A stretch of 44,483 nt of DNA, taken from positions 1 to 44,483 of IMG/VR virus record IMGVR_UViG_3300031673_000123. One strand, 5' to 3'. The DNA comes from a virus. The position numbers and the translations under genes were made by a program. The notes under the pieces were generated by a model. It was not told where the DNA came from, made no database searches, and saw only the letters and a list, made by a program, of their open reading frames with translations. Within the stretch, counting starts at the first letter, position 1; each line of letters opens with the position of its first letter. Positions 1-7,424 of this stretch are shown piece after piece.

Positions 1-29
1 CTTGCACACACGTTTAGCGCAGAAATTTC

Positions 30-75
30 GTTAACCATGTTTACACATTTGGTTAACAGTGTAAACAAAGTTTAC
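30..75. promoter_or_regulatory. Nested palindromes, operator-like, upstream of first gene
   Basis: Three inverted repeats interlock here. GTTAACC (30-36) faces GGTTAAC (51-57), TGTTTACAC (38-46) faces GTGTAAACA (59-67), and GTAAAC-AAA-GTTTAC (61-75) is a perfect palindrome. They end 19 bases before the first start codon. Such clustered half-sites are typical of a repressor or activator operator, but no cognate regulator can be named and no clear -35/-10 pair is seen. Confidence 0.5.
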
Positions 76-94
76 AGAAAAGGGGGTACACGAC

Positions 95-316
95 GTGAAA
101 TGGCCACGATTGAAGAGGGATCGTATCGGTATGAAAGTCCGGACAACAAGGAATATTGCAAACGGATATTGTCAAGCACCAGCCGGGACACGTGCCATAA
201 TCACACACTGGCACGGCGGCGCACACATCCAAACTGACCCTTGTCCGACATGCGGCGTTGAATTGTTTTTCTCAAAAGTTTCCGAGAAGAGCATAGAGCC
301 GTGCGAGGACAAATGA
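95..316 (+). CDS. Small CxxC-containing protein
   Basis: This 73-residue protein has no firm family assignment. It contains a CPTC pair near residues 49-52, suggesting a half zinc ribbon, and a GTRAIITHWHGGAHIQT stretch rich in His. The GTG start at 95 is chosen because AGGGGG (81-86) lies 8 bases upstream. An alternative frame beginning at ATG 37 has no such site and is not protein-like. The stop overlaps the next start as ATGA at 313-316, so the two are probably translationally coupled and lie under the palindromic region at 30-75. Function unknown. Confidence 0.55.
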   Translation: MKWPRLKRDRIGMKVRTTRNIANGYCQAPAGTRAIITHWHGGAHIQTDPCPTCGVELFFSKVSEKSIEPCEDK

Positions 317-825
317 AAATCAAAATCGGGGCCGATCAGGTAACCGTTCTTGACGAAAAGTGTCAATACAGGGATTGTTTCCAATTATTCCGCGATCAGG
401 GGACGTTTGTCCAAGGGCGCGGCTACACGCGATATCACGCAAACCCGGTTTGGGTTTGCGGTCAAAACCATCTGCATGGGTGTCCATACCAAAAACCGGA
501 GCCGCTTCCGGAAAATTATCGTTGCTGCCCGTTCCCGGATTATCCCAAAAAACGGGCGCGTTCCCAGAGATGCCGGACATGCGGGATTCGGTTGTCCGGA
601 GACGCCCTTGACATTTGCAGGGCGCTTCCCGATTTGCCAGGCCATTCGAAATGTCGCCACGAAAACAAAATACCCGATTCTTTTTTGGATCGCAAATACT
701 GGGTCTGTTCGGATTGCGGGGGGTATGTTCTGGACCCGTCGCCATTTTCCGAAACTGTCGATTTTGATTTCATTTTGGCGGAAGGCCGGAGAAAATTGGA
801 AAAAAATTACTGCCAGACCCCTTGA
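313..825 (+). CDS. Cysteine-rich Zn-ribbon protein, unknown function
   Basis: This 170-residue protein begins at the ATGA overlap with the upstream gene. It is rich in Cys and His and contains CRTC (about residue 87) and CSDC (about residue 130) knuckles that look like one zinc ribbon, plus further Cys residues in the N-terminal half. I do not recognise a family. Its 3' end contains the -35 box of the promoter at 822-850, so the next transcription unit starts right after it. A structural zinc role in DNA or RNA binding is inference only. Confidence 0.6.
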   Translation: MKIKIGADQVTVLDEKCQYRDCFQLFRDQGTFVQGRGYTRYHANPVWVCGQNHLHGCPYQKPEPLPENYRCCPFPDYPKKRARSQRCRTCGIRLSGDALDICRALPDLPGHSKCRHENKIPDSFLDRKYWVCSDCGGYVLDPSPFSETVDFDFILAEGRRKLEKNYCQTP

Positions 826-850
826 CAAACGATATATAACGATATATAAT
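822..850 (+). promoter_or_regulatory. Consensus sigma70-type promoter with tandem operator-like repeat
   Basis: TTGACA (822-827) and TATAAT (845-850) are both perfect consensus boxes, separated by exactly 17 bases. The spacer and -10 region contain the direct repeat ACGATATATA (829-838 and 839-848), which a repressor could cover. It reads into the HTH/terminase genes at 892 and downstream. This is the best promoter in the window. Confidence 0.85.
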
Positions 851-891
851 ACGATTATGAAAAACGTTTTTGAATGAAAAATAGGGTGAAC

Positions 892-1065
892 ATGGAAAAA
901 AAATACTACTCGGTTATGGAATACGCGGATCAGCTTGGGATTTCTCCGTTGACTGTCCGGCTGTGGATCAGGGACAAAAAAATCGTGGCGATCAAAAATC
1001 CCGGCGGCAGAGCCTGGCAGATTCCCGCGTCGGAACTTGTACCTGATTTGGAGGCGAAGAAATGA
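892..1065 (+). CDS. MerR/excisionase-type helix-turn-helix protein
   Basis: The 57-residue protein reads YYSVMEYADQLGISPLTV and continues into a basic helix and wing, the pattern of small winged HTH proteins of the MerR/Xis superfamily (helix-turn-helix_17 type). I chose ATG 892 because AGGGTG lies just upstream and the family usually starts close to the Y-S/T-x-x-E-x-A motif; ATG 874 is an alternative adding six residues. It is the first gene after the promoter at 822-850 and overlaps the terminase small subunit by ATGA. It may be an autoregulator or a DNA-bending accessory for packaging. No integrase is present, which argues against a classical excisionase. Confidence 0.75.
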   Translation: MEKKYYSVMEYADQLGISPLTVRLWIRDKKIVAIKNPGGRAWQIPASELVPDLEAKK

Positions 1066-1517
1066 AAACAAGACAGATACGGGGCCAAAAAAACATCGCC
1101 TACAATCAATACGGGCCAAAAAAAACGCCCACGACAATAAAAAATTCGGAAATAGCACCGATTGAACTCCCTAAAAACATCATCGGCCACGCGCGGGAGT
1201 ATTATTGGATTCATATTGAGCGCCTTTGCAAGGAAAAAGTTGTCGGCGAAAACAACTGGCATCTGTTCCTTGCATTGTGCGAGGCTTACGGCGACTGGCA
1301 GGACTGGCGCGGGCTTGTGGCCGAGCAAAGGGCGGCAAGTCCGAAGATGAAAGGTTTTTTCGTGGTTGAGGGCGGAAAGGTCAAGATTTCCGTGATGCAG
1401 GGTCAAAAACAAAAGGCCGAAAAGCACTTTCAGCAAATGCACAAACAATTTTTCAAGTCGGCTCTCGAATTTTTCGGGAACGCGCCGGAGGAGGATGATG
1501 GATATGGAGACGACTAA
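1062..1517 (+). CDS. terS: Phage terminase small subunit, P27 family (probable)
   Basis: This 151-residue protein follows the P27 small terminase plan. It has a basic N-terminus, a helical segment (IIGHAREYYWIHIERL) with the LALCEAYGDWQDW core around residues 65-80, and a C-terminal helix (KHFQQMHKQFFKSALEFFG) corresponding to the conserved amphipathic end of the family. Small terminases recognise the packaging site and hand DNA to the large subunit. It starts at an ATGA overlap with the HTH gene. The large subunit is 4 kb away, with DNA-processing genes between. The C-terminal P-x-S-R signature of many P27 proteins is not present, so the call is by overall pattern. Confidence 0.7.
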   Translation: MKTRQIRGQKNIAYNQYGPKKTPTTIKNSEIAPIELPKNIIGHAREYYWIHIERLCKEKVVGENNWHLFLALCEAYGDWQDWRGLVAEQRAASPKMKGFFVVEGGKVKISVMQGQKQKAEKHFQQMHKQFFKSALEFFGNAPEEDDGYGDD

Positions 1518-1746
1518 ACACATGATAATGCCGTCGGGAAAATTCAGGGGCAAGGATATGTCCGAAATTCCATCCCCGTATCTCCGATGGGTTGCCGAAA
1601 ACTGGAAAGAGGACGAAATCGCGGAAGCTGCGGACAAGGAATACGCATACCGGGAAATATGGGGAAAGCATTTTTCGGATGCGGAACCCGAAAAAAAACA
1701 CGCAAAATGTCCTAATTGCGGGATGGTGTTTGAGGTGGGAAAATGA
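1504..1746 (+). CDS. DUF3820-like small protein
   Basis: The N-terminal half (MPSGKFRGKDMSEIPSPYLRW) matches the motif of DUF3820-type phage proteins, in which a [MP]-x-GK-[FY]-x-G-x-x-x-x-x-[IV]-P-x-x-YL-x-W core is typical. A C-terminal CPNC pair adds half a zinc ribbon. ATG 1504 is preferred over ATG 1495 and 1498 because GGAGGAGG (1487-1494) is then 9 bases upstream; the earlier ATGs touch it. It overlaps the small terminase by 14 bases and the next gene by ATGA. Its molecular function is not known. Confidence 0.65.
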   Translation: METTKHMIMPSGKFRGKDMSEIPSPYLRWVAENWKEDEIAEAADKEYAYREIWGKHFSDAEPEKKHAKCPNCGMVFEVGK

Positions 1747-2372
1747 TTAACAACAAATCATCCGCACCGGCAACCAGGCGCCTACAATCGGAGGAGAGTT
1801 TCCGGACAGCGGCGGACTGCATCGGGGAAATAACTCCTGGCAAGTCACTTTTTGCGATAACGCGCGGACAATTTTCAATGATCGACGCTATTTTGTATTG
1901 CCTTGATCAGTGCGGTCGGTCAAAACTATCGCTCTGGACGTGGACAATTGCCGAATATGAGGTTCAGTGCCTGGAGCGCCTGATGATCGATGGGCGTCTT
2001 GTGTCGGCGTCCCTGATAATCGACAAGGGTGCGCAACGGAAAAACGCGGAGATAATAAAGGGGTGGGTTGGCAAATTCGGCCCCAAAAGCGTCAGATTTG
2101 CCCTTAACCATGCGAAAATCGCGACAGTCGAGTCCGAAAAGTTTCGTATCCTCCTTCGCGGGTCCATGAACCTGAATTTCAATCCACGCTTTGAGCAATT
2201 TGATCTTACCGAGGGCGGAGAGGACTTCGATCTTGTCCGAAAAATCGAAAACGAGCTGCCGTACATGGAAAATCCGACGCAGCGTGAGCTTTACGCTGCA
2301 ACTAAGGTCGGACATGCGTTTTCGAAAGAACAGCTTTCGCTTTTTGACGGGATCAGGACATGGAAAAAATAG
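1743..2372 (+). CDS. PLD-like nuclease domain protein (single HKD motif)
   Basis: In this 209-residue protein, H123-x-K125 in NHAKIATVE is followed about 15 residues later by GSMNLN (140-145), reproducing the HxK...GSxN active-site layout of the phospholipase D superfamily. The segment before it (SKLSLWTWTIAEYEV then an LIID strand) fits the alternating strands of that fold. Single-HKD members work as dimers and are often nucleases of the Nuc/BfiL type. The Asp of the strict HxK(x)4D motif is not at its usual place; E130 or E132 may replace it. It sits in a tightly overlapping run between two P27-like genes, consistent with a packaging or DNA-cleavage role. Substrate unknown. Confidence 0.7.
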   Translation: MINNKSSAPATRRLQSEESFRTAADCIGEITPGKSLFAITRGQFSMIDAILYCLDQCGRSKLSLWTWTIAEYEVQCLERLMIDGRLVSASLIIDKGAQRKNAEIIKGWVGKFGPKSVRFALNHAKIATVESEKFRILLRGSMNLNFNPRFEQFDLTEGGEDFDLVRKIENELPYMENPTQRELYAATKVGHAFSKEQLSLFDGIRTWKK

Positions 2373-2605
2373 GCATTGACGACATATACAGGGACGCCTC
2401 GGAGGTCTACAGGGAGGCGGTGGAGAATGTCAAAAAAAACGGAGCCGTGTGCGCCCATCCGCGAACAGGCACCCCGATTGAGAATCCATATTTAAAAATC
2501 ATGGCCCAATACGGGGCGCTGCTTGCAAAACTTGGGCCTCTTCTTTCAACAACAACGATGGTTGCAAAGGCCGAAGGTGACCCGTACGGGTGGATGAAGG
2601 AGTAG
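2360..2605 (+). CDS. Second, short P27-like terminase small subunit-related protein
   Basis: This 81-residue protein contains NPYLKIMAQYGALLAKLG, which resembles the conserved C-terminal part of P27 family small terminases (NP-x-[LV]-x-[IV]-x-N/Q-x-x-x-x-[LM]). The N-terminal helix (DIYRDASEVYREAVENVKK) could be the family's central helix. It is only about half normal length. It overlaps the PLD-like gene by 13 bases. Either it is the true small terminase of a short type, or it is a paralogue or partner of the protein at 1062-1517. The two cannot be separated by sequence reading alone. Confidence 0.5.
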   Translation: MEKIGIDDIYRDASEVYREAVENVKKNGAVCAHPRTGTPIENPYLKIMAQYGALLAKLGPLLSTTTMVAKAEGDPYGWMKE

Positions 2606-2610
2606 CGGAA

Positions 2611-2877
2611 ATGGATATCAGTGAAATAATCAAGGCCGCTTTTGCATTCAATTTCTGTTGTGGCGAGTTGAGGCCATTCGCCAAAATGTGCGGGCAAATC
2701 GAGGCGCTCAGGACGCGGTGCGAAATCCTTGGAGTCCCGGTGTCCGAGGAGGAGATGGATCGCATAAAAGAATATGCGTCAACGCTTCCTGCTCCGAATA
2801 TAGATACAATTGTAGGCGCACTCGAAAAAATAATTTCAAACGCAATGAAAGGGGAACAAAATGCAAAAGAAATTTGA
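2611..2877 (+). CDS. Hypothetical helical protein
   Basis: This 88-residue acidic, probably helical protein is of unrecognised family. ATG 2611 is chosen because AAGGAG (2597-2602) lies 8 bases upstream; the longer reading from 2590 would place the start inside the preceding gene without a ribosome site. It ends inside the next gene (17-base overlap), so it belongs to the same operon. No motif allows a functional statement. Confidence 0.6.
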   Translation: MDISEIIKAAFAFNFCCGELRPFAKMCGQIEALRTRCEILGVPVSEEEMDRIKEYASTLPAPNIDTIVGALEKIISNAMKGEQNAKEI

Positions 2878-3214
2878 AAACCTGAGCGTGAAGTTCGAGC
2901 TGACAGATCATGACCGGATCAAGATTGGCCAGATTGTCGCCGAGGCCACGGAGAATTTGGAGCGGATCGATGATCGCCTGAAGGAGGTCAAGGCGCAGTT
3001 TAAGCAGGAGGTCGAAATGGAAACCGCTAAACAAAAATATGCGTCCCGATGCCTCACGAACGGCTATGAGTACAGGGATGTCGAATGCGAGGTCGTCAAG
3101 GATTTTGACGATTTCAGGATCGTCTGGACAGATGCGAAAACAGGCGATGAAGTAAAATCCCGGGAAATGACGGCGAGGGAAAAACAGATGGACATTGAGG
3201 ACGTACAAACATGA
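2861..3214 (+). CDS. Hypothetical coiled-coil protein
   Basis: The N-terminal half (about residues 15-55, VAEATENLERIDDRLKEVKAQFKQEVEME) is a heptad-like coiled coil. The C-terminal half (YRDVECEVVKDFDDFRIVWTD) resembles small phage proteins of unknown function that pair a coiled coil with a short beta domain. AAAGGGG lies just ahead of ATG 2861. It overlaps the genes on both sides, by 17 bases and by ATGA. Function unknown. Confidence 0.6.
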   Translation: MQKKFENLSVKFELTDHDRIKIGQIVAEATENLERIDDRLKEVKAQFKQEVEMETAKQKYASRCLTNGYEYRDVECEVVKDFDDFRIVWTDAKTGDEVKSREMTAREKQMDIEDVQT

Positions 3215-3753
3215 AAACATACTGTGAATGCTGTGGACAGACATACCCGAATGACGACGAACTGGCCTTCCACTTTTGGTGTGTCGAGGCGAGAAAATTC
3301 GGCTATATCGGGGCGTGGATTTACCAATCGCCCACTTTTCCGCTCTCCGAAAAACGAACGCGGACCGTCGAAAAAAGGCTGAAAACAAAAACAAAAACAG
3401 TTGAAAGGGTTGTTTTGCGCGGTCACTCATACACGTCGGATTTCACGATTGTCGGACCGTGCCCGGAACTCTGCAGGCTGCCTGAGTTCGCGGGAAAAAA
3501 ACCGCCTGTGTATCCGGACAATTATATCGACGTAAAGCCAAAATTCGAGCCTCGCCACTCCAGGACAGAGGCGTTTAGGATCAATCAAAAATGGGTGGCT
3601 GACAAGCACGGTGTTCTTGTCCATGCCGTTGTCCCGTCGGAATTTTTTTCGCGGACGTGGGTGCCGGAAAAGATCGCGTTCAAAAAAAATGGCGGGAGGC
3701 GCAAACCGTATTCCGGATGTTGGCTTGTCGATGAAATGGGATGGCGAGTATGA
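3211..3753 (+). CDS. PD-(D/E)XK nuclease-like protein with N-terminal Cys knuckle
   Basis: In this 180-residue protein, SYTSDFTIV puts D77 on one strand and NYIDVK puts D107-x-K109 on the next, the spacing expected for the D...DxK core of PD-(D/E)XK phage endonucleases (T7 endonuclease I or DUF1064 type). An upstream Glu (E17 or E26) could be the first catalytic acid. The C-terminal half (FRINQKWV...GVLVHAVVPSEFF) looks like the conserved end of these proteins. The N-terminus YCECCGQTYP plus later His/Cys suggests a C2H2-like knuckle. A junction-resolving or packaging-linked role is inferred from its position before the terminase and methyltransferase genes. Confidence 0.6.
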   Translation: MKTYCECCGQTYPNDDELAFHFWCVEARKFGYIGAWIYQSPTFPLSEKRTRTVEKRLKTKTKTVERVVLRGHSYTSDFTIVGPCPELCRLPEFAGKKPPVYPDNYIDVKPKFEPRHSRTEAFRINQKWVADKHGVLVHAVVPSEFFSRTWVPEKIAFKKNGGRRKPYSGCWLVDEMGWRV

Positions 3754-3775
3754 ACGAACGAGGAGAGGAAAAAAC

Positions 3776-4663
3776 ATGCCTTACAGAACAAAAATCAACC
3801 CGATTATTGGCTGCTCAAAGATCAGTCCGGGTTGCGCCAACTGTTACGCAGAGCGCATGGCGAAACGTCAGAAGGCGATGGGGACTCGGGGTTATGCCGA
3901 CGTTGTTGACGAAAACGGGTGGACCGGGAAAACGGCGTTCGTTCCATCTGAATTGAAAAAGCCGTACCGTTGGAAAAAGCCGAGAAAAATCTTTACATGC
4001 TCCATGACTGATCTTTTTCATGAATCCGTGCCGGTTGAATGGCTTGACACAATTTTCAGGGTTGCCGAAGAAAACAAACGACACACTTTTCAGATACTCA
4101 CAAAACGAATATTGAGGATGGCCGAATATATCGAAGATTACAATTACGCGGTTGGTTATGACAACCGCACATGGCTTGACAATGTATGGCTTGGTGCAAC
4201 TGTCGCAACCCAGGAAGAGGTCGACCGGATTGCTCCCACCCTCGTCAAAATCAAGAATATGACCGGCTGCATTGTTTTTTTGTCAATTGAGCCGATGCTT
4301 GGGGAAATTGATCTTCGCGCATACATTCATGGGGGATTGTTCGCGGATCCAAGAGAAATAGGGAGCTTTTACAGGCCGCTTGATTGGGTTATCTGTGGCG
4401 GAGAGTCCGGACCTGGTGCAAGACCGATGCATCCCGAATGGGTTCGGGGTTTGCGGTATCAGTGCCAAAGCGCCAGTGTTCCGTTTTTTTTCAAGCAATG
4501 GGGGGAATGGGGATTTGCAAAACCCGGCGAAAAATATTACGATTGGCGAGATGATATCGGATTTCGGAAGATTGGCAAGCAAAAAGCCGGTCGTATCTTG
4601 GACGGGCGAACATGGGACGAATTTCCGACTGCCGAGGATGTCCGGAACAGGAGAAAAAAATGA
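3776..4663 (+). CDS. DUF5131 (phage Gp37/Gp68) family protein
   Basis: The 295-residue protein starts with the family hallmark NPIIGCSKISPGCANCYAE, with Cys 13, 20 and 23 in a CX6CX2C arrangement. Further family blocks follow: FTCSMTDLFHESVP (about 78-91), a SIEPMLGEI strand, and WVICGGESGPGARPMHPEWVR (about 203-223). The fold is related to radical-SAM TIM barrels, and the Cys triad could bind an Fe-S cluster; the reaction is unknown. ATG 3776 has AGGAGAGGA just upstream, while the in-frame start at 3611 would overlap the previous gene by 140 bases. It is adjacent to a methyltransferase-like gene, which hints at nucleic-acid modification. Confidence 0.85.
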   Translation: MPYRTKINPIIGCSKISPGCANCYAERMAKRQKAMGTRGYADVVDENGWTGKTAFVPSELKKPYRWKKPRKIFTCSMTDLFHESVPVEWLDTIFRVAEENKRHTFQILTKRILRMAEYIEDYNYAVGYDNRTWLDNVWLGATVATQEEVDRIAPTLVKIKNMTGCIVFLSIEPMLGEIDLRAYIHGGLFADPREIGSFYRPLDWVICGGESGPGARPMHPEWVRGLRYQCQSASVPFFFKQWGEWGFAKPGEKYYDWRDDIGFRKIGKQKAGRILDGRTWDEFPTAEDVRNRRKK

Positions 4664-4971
4664 GCCTTGATGGCAGTGACCAATATTATTACGGTCCGGA
4701 CAATTTCCGGATATTGGAAACAACGCGCCGGAAACGTTGCCGGAGTTGCGGGGTATTGATCGATATCGGTGCCCGGTGTCTCGAATTCACGCGGGCACGG
4801 GGGCCGCGCAATGATATCGAAGAAAATATTTATCCCGAAGAGGTCCCGCTCGCGTCTCAATATGCGTGCGAGCAATGCGGAGAGATTTATTTCAATCTCA
4901 CAGATGCCGGCTGCTGCCTCATCCTGGGCGAAGATTGGCGGTGTAAAAATGGCGATCCTGATTGCGTGTGA
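4660..4971 (+). CDS. Small zinc-binding protein
   Basis: This 103-residue protein contains RKRCRSC (about residues 20-26) and YACEQC (about 74-79), a split pair of CxxC knuckles about 50 residues apart, most simply one zinc site. CC and C...C at the end add further Cys. It starts at an ATGA overlap with the DUF5131 gene and ends 23 bases inside the methyltransferase gene, so the three are co-translated. No named family; a DNA-binding accessory role is a guess. Confidence 0.6.
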   Translation: MSLDGSDQYYYGPDNFRILETTRRKRCRSCGVLIDIGARCLEFTRARGPRNDIEENIYPEEVPLASQYACEQCGEIYFNLTDAGCCLILGEDWRCKNGDPDCV

Positions 4972-5635
4972 GGAATCTCAGGCCGTGACATCGGCTTTCC
5001 GGCGTCACGGCATAGAGGCGTATTCGTGCGATACCGAGGATTGCTCGGGAGTCCATCCGGAATGGCACATCAGGCGCGATGTCCGGGAAATACTGCATGA
5101 CAAATGGGATGCGATTATCGCCTTCCCTTCATGCACGTATTTGACTGTTGCCGGCAACCGCTGGTTTTCCGAGGCCAGATACGGAGAGGCGGCGGTCGAA
5201 AGAAAGCGTCTGCGCATTGAGGCCGTTGAGTTCGTCCGGATGATATGGGATTCAAATGACCGGGTCTGCATCGAGAATCCGCTCGGGTGCCTTGGCCGAT
5301 TATGGCGGAGGTCCACCCAGACGGTCCACCCCTATTTTTTTGGTGACGCGGATTCGAAAAGAACATGCCTCTGGCTTAAAAATCTTCCTAGGCTGAAAAG
5401 AACCCATTTTGACGTGAAACCCAAAATCTACGGATATCTTGAAAAAGGCAAACATGCAGGAAACCCAATTTATTTCCATGATTCAAAATTGCCCGATGCC
5501 GACCGGGCAAAAATCAGGTCCGCAACTTTTCCCGGAGTGGCGGAGGCCATGGCCGCGCAGTGGGCGGAGTGGATAACGGCCGGAAATCGAAACGAGAGGC
5601 AGCTGTCGCTTGATTTTAACCAAATCCCTCATTAA
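4949..5635 (+). CDS. DNA cytosine-5 methyltransferase-like protein
   Basis: The 228-residue protein begins LIACEESQAVTSAFRRHG, the phage version of C5-methyltransferase motif I. It then has WDAIIAFPSCTYLTV (motif IV, about residues 54-68) and CIENP (motif VI, about 109-113). In relatives the catalytic loop reads PPCTYL; here it is PSCTYL, so the catalytic Cys is kept but the preceding Pro is replaced by Ser. It is shorter than host C5-MTases and lacks a separate target-recognition domain, as is usual for these phage forms. It could methylate phage DNA against host restriction or mark packaging sites. The ATG at 4949 lies inside the preceding gene; the large terminase start overlaps its end. 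Confidence 0.8.
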   Translation: MAILIACEESQAVTSAFRRHGIEAYSCDTEDCSGVHPEWHIRRDVREILHDKWDAIIAFPSCTYLTVAGNRWFSEARYGEAAVERKRLRIEAVEFVRMIWDSNDRVCIENPLGCLGRLWRRSTQTVHPYFFGDADSKRTCLWLKNLPRLKRTHFDVKPKIYGYLEKGKHAGNPIYFHDSKLPDADRAKIRSATFPGVAEAMAAQWAEWITAGNRNERQLSLDFNQIPH

Positions 5636-7355
5636 AAAATACGGTCTCTCCGTTCCGAAAACGGTTGACCCGTCAAAAATGGCGGATGTCAACTCTCCGG
5701 AAACGGCCGCGCGGTATATCAGTCTCTTCCAGAAATATTTCTGCATTCCCGCCGATTCGGTGGGCGGTTTCAAAAAGGGGTCTCCGTTCAACCTGATCGG
5801 ATGGCAGTTCAATCTTTCATGGAAACTTTTTGGGACACTCCGGGCGAACGGAACAAGGCAGTTTCGGAAAGTTTTCATTTTCATCCCGAAAAAGAACGGC
5901 AAAAGCCCGTTTTTCGCGGCGTGTTCGGTCATATTTTGCGCGTTTGACGGTGATTCGGAAGCGCTTGTCGTCAACGTTTCAAACGACCGGGAACAGGCCG
6001 GAAACATGTACGAACCGATCCTGTACGCCGTGGAAAATCATCCGATTCTAAGCAAAAAACGGTGGAAGGCGTTTAAATCCGCCCACAAAATCGAGTACTG
6101 GAACCCGAAAAACGGCCATCACGGGGTGATCCTGAGGGCAACCGGGGACGCGAATTTCAAGCAGGGCAAAGGTCCCTCGTCGGTCATGCTTGACGAAATC
6201 GAGGAAATGAAGGGCGAAAAGGGCCGGGCGCTGTTCAACACACACACGAAATTCAACCAGGGGGCGCGGCGCAATCCGATAATCATGATGGCAGCAACCG
6301 CCGACTCTTACGAGGAGGGCTCTGTCGTCAACGACATGATCCGGATTGGGAAAGAGGCAACCGCGGACCCTGACCGGCACCCCGCATTTTTGCCGTGCAT
6401 GTATTTCCCGACTCCAGAGCAGGAAGATTTACTGAAGAAAAAAATTTGGCCGGGGGACGATCTTATTTTGGCGGTCAACCCGGCAATCGGGGAAATTCTG
6501 GACCTTGACCGGGAAAAAGAAGAGCTTCGGGAGGCGTTCGAGTCGCCGACGCTTTCAGACTGGCTCCAGGCTCTTTGCCGGCGTTTCAATGTTTTTGTCA
6601 ATGCGATATCCGTATGGATGCCGGCGGAAATCTGGAACGCCTGCGATTCAACGCGGATCGATCTGGAGGCTATGGCCGGGCGCGAATGTTTTGTTGGGAT
6701 CGATCTTGGCGGAGTCGAAGACCCATCGGCGGTTTGCTGGCTTTTCCTGCCGGAAACGGAAGGGGAAAACGTCAAAGCGATTGTCAAAACGTATTTGCCG
6801 GCTGGCCGGATCGCGATCCATTCAAAACAGGTTGCGGCGGAAAAGGGAAAACCGGTCAGGCGTGAGGACGCGCTGTACACCCAATGGCGCGATGACGGAT
6901 GGCTGACCGAGACTCCGGGGAAGGTTCTGGATGTTGCGTTTATTATCAGGGACATCGCGGAAATGGGCGAAAAGGTCACAGTCCTGCTTTACGCATATGA
7001 CCCATACGCCGCGCTGCTGATGATGCGGACGCTTGATGAGCAGTACGGAATAACGAACGTGATCGCAATCCAAAACACCCCGAAATATTTTAACGAGGTT
7101 TTGCGCCGGGTAATGGAGCTTGCTATTCGCGGCGAGATTTCCCAAGAGGGAAATCCGGTGTTGGCATGGTGCATGCAGAATCTGACGATAATAAAGGACG
7201 CAAACGGTCACGCCAAGCCGTACAAAGGTGAAAAAAACCGGGCGAACCGGAACGACGCGGCAATCGCGTTTTTGACTGCGTGGGCGGCGTGGATGGCAGA
7301 AAACGATCCGTGGGCCGGTTCGTCCGGGGAAGATTTGGGAAAAAAGGACGATTGA
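5610..7355 (+). CDS. terL: Terminase large subunit (Terminase_1 type)
   Basis: This 581-residue packaging motor and nuclease has an ATPase domain with FIPKKNGKS as Walker A (about 91-99) and VMLDEIEEM as Walker B with the catalytic Glu (about 192-200), followed by a MMAATAD coupling segment (226-232). The nuclease domain has three metal-binding acidic positions: GIDLGG (D365), YAYDP (D464) and NRNDA (D549). The start is a TTG at 5610 with GAGAGG (5594-5599) 10 bases upstream, overlapping the methyltransferase by 26 bases; no ATG lies before the conserved part except M24. Length is normal for the family. It works with a P27-type small subunit and the portal at 7634. Confidence 0.95.
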   Translation: MILTKSLIKKYGLSVPKTVDPSKMADVNSPETAARYISLFQKYFCIPADSVGGFKKGSPFNLIGWQFNLSWKLFGTLRANGTRQFRKVFIFIPKKNGKSPFFAACSVIFCAFDGDSEALVVNVSNDREQAGNMYEPILYAVENHPILSKKRWKAFKSAHKIEYWNPKNGHHGVILRATGDANFKQGKGPSSVMLDEIEEMKGEKGRALFNTHTKFNQGARRNPIIMMAATADSYEEGSVVNDMIRIGKEATADPDRHPAFLPCMYFPTPEQEDLLKKKIWPGDDLILAVNPAIGEILDLDREKEELREAFESPTLSDWLQALCRRFNVFVNAISVWMPAEIWNACDSTRIDLEAMAGRECFVGIDLGGVEDPSAVCWLFLPETEGENVKAIVKTYLPAGRIAIHSKQVAAEKGKPVRREDALYTQWRDDGWLTETPGKVLDVAFIIRDIAEMGEKVTVLLYAYDPYAALLMMRTLDEQYGITNVIAIQNTPKYFNEVLRRVMELAIRGEISQEGNPVLAWCMQNLTIIKDANGHAKPYKGEKNRANRNDAAIAFLTAWAAWMAENDPWAGSSGEDLGKKDD

Positions 7356-7416
7356 CATCCAAAGTGTCAACATCGTTTACTTTTTTGTTGACAACCATTC
7401 TTTTATGGTGTATTTG
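7352..7416 (+). promoter_or_regulatory. TGTCA/TGACA repeats and candidate promoter
   Basis: TTGACA (7352-7357) and TGTCAA (7365-7370) form an inverted repeat. A further TTGACA (7388-7393) sits 17 bases before TATTTG (7411-7416), a -35 consensus with a weak -10. The gap between terminase and the next gene (7356-7424) is one of few in the rightward region, so a structural-gene promoter here is plausible. The same TGACA/TGTCA half-sites recur at 32614-32641. Confidence 0.35.
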
Positions 7417-7424
7417 GGGTCATT

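Noticed and set aside
892-1065. Excisionase of an integration module
   Set aside because: HTH fits, but no integrase or clear att site was found anywhere in the window.
385-1158. 257-residue minus-strand ORF
   Set aside because: Opposes four overlapping rightward genes with SD sites and a consensus promoter; no family-like sequence.
2708-3430. 240-residue minus-strand ORF
   Set aside because: Antisense to three coupled genes; no start signal or recognisable motif.
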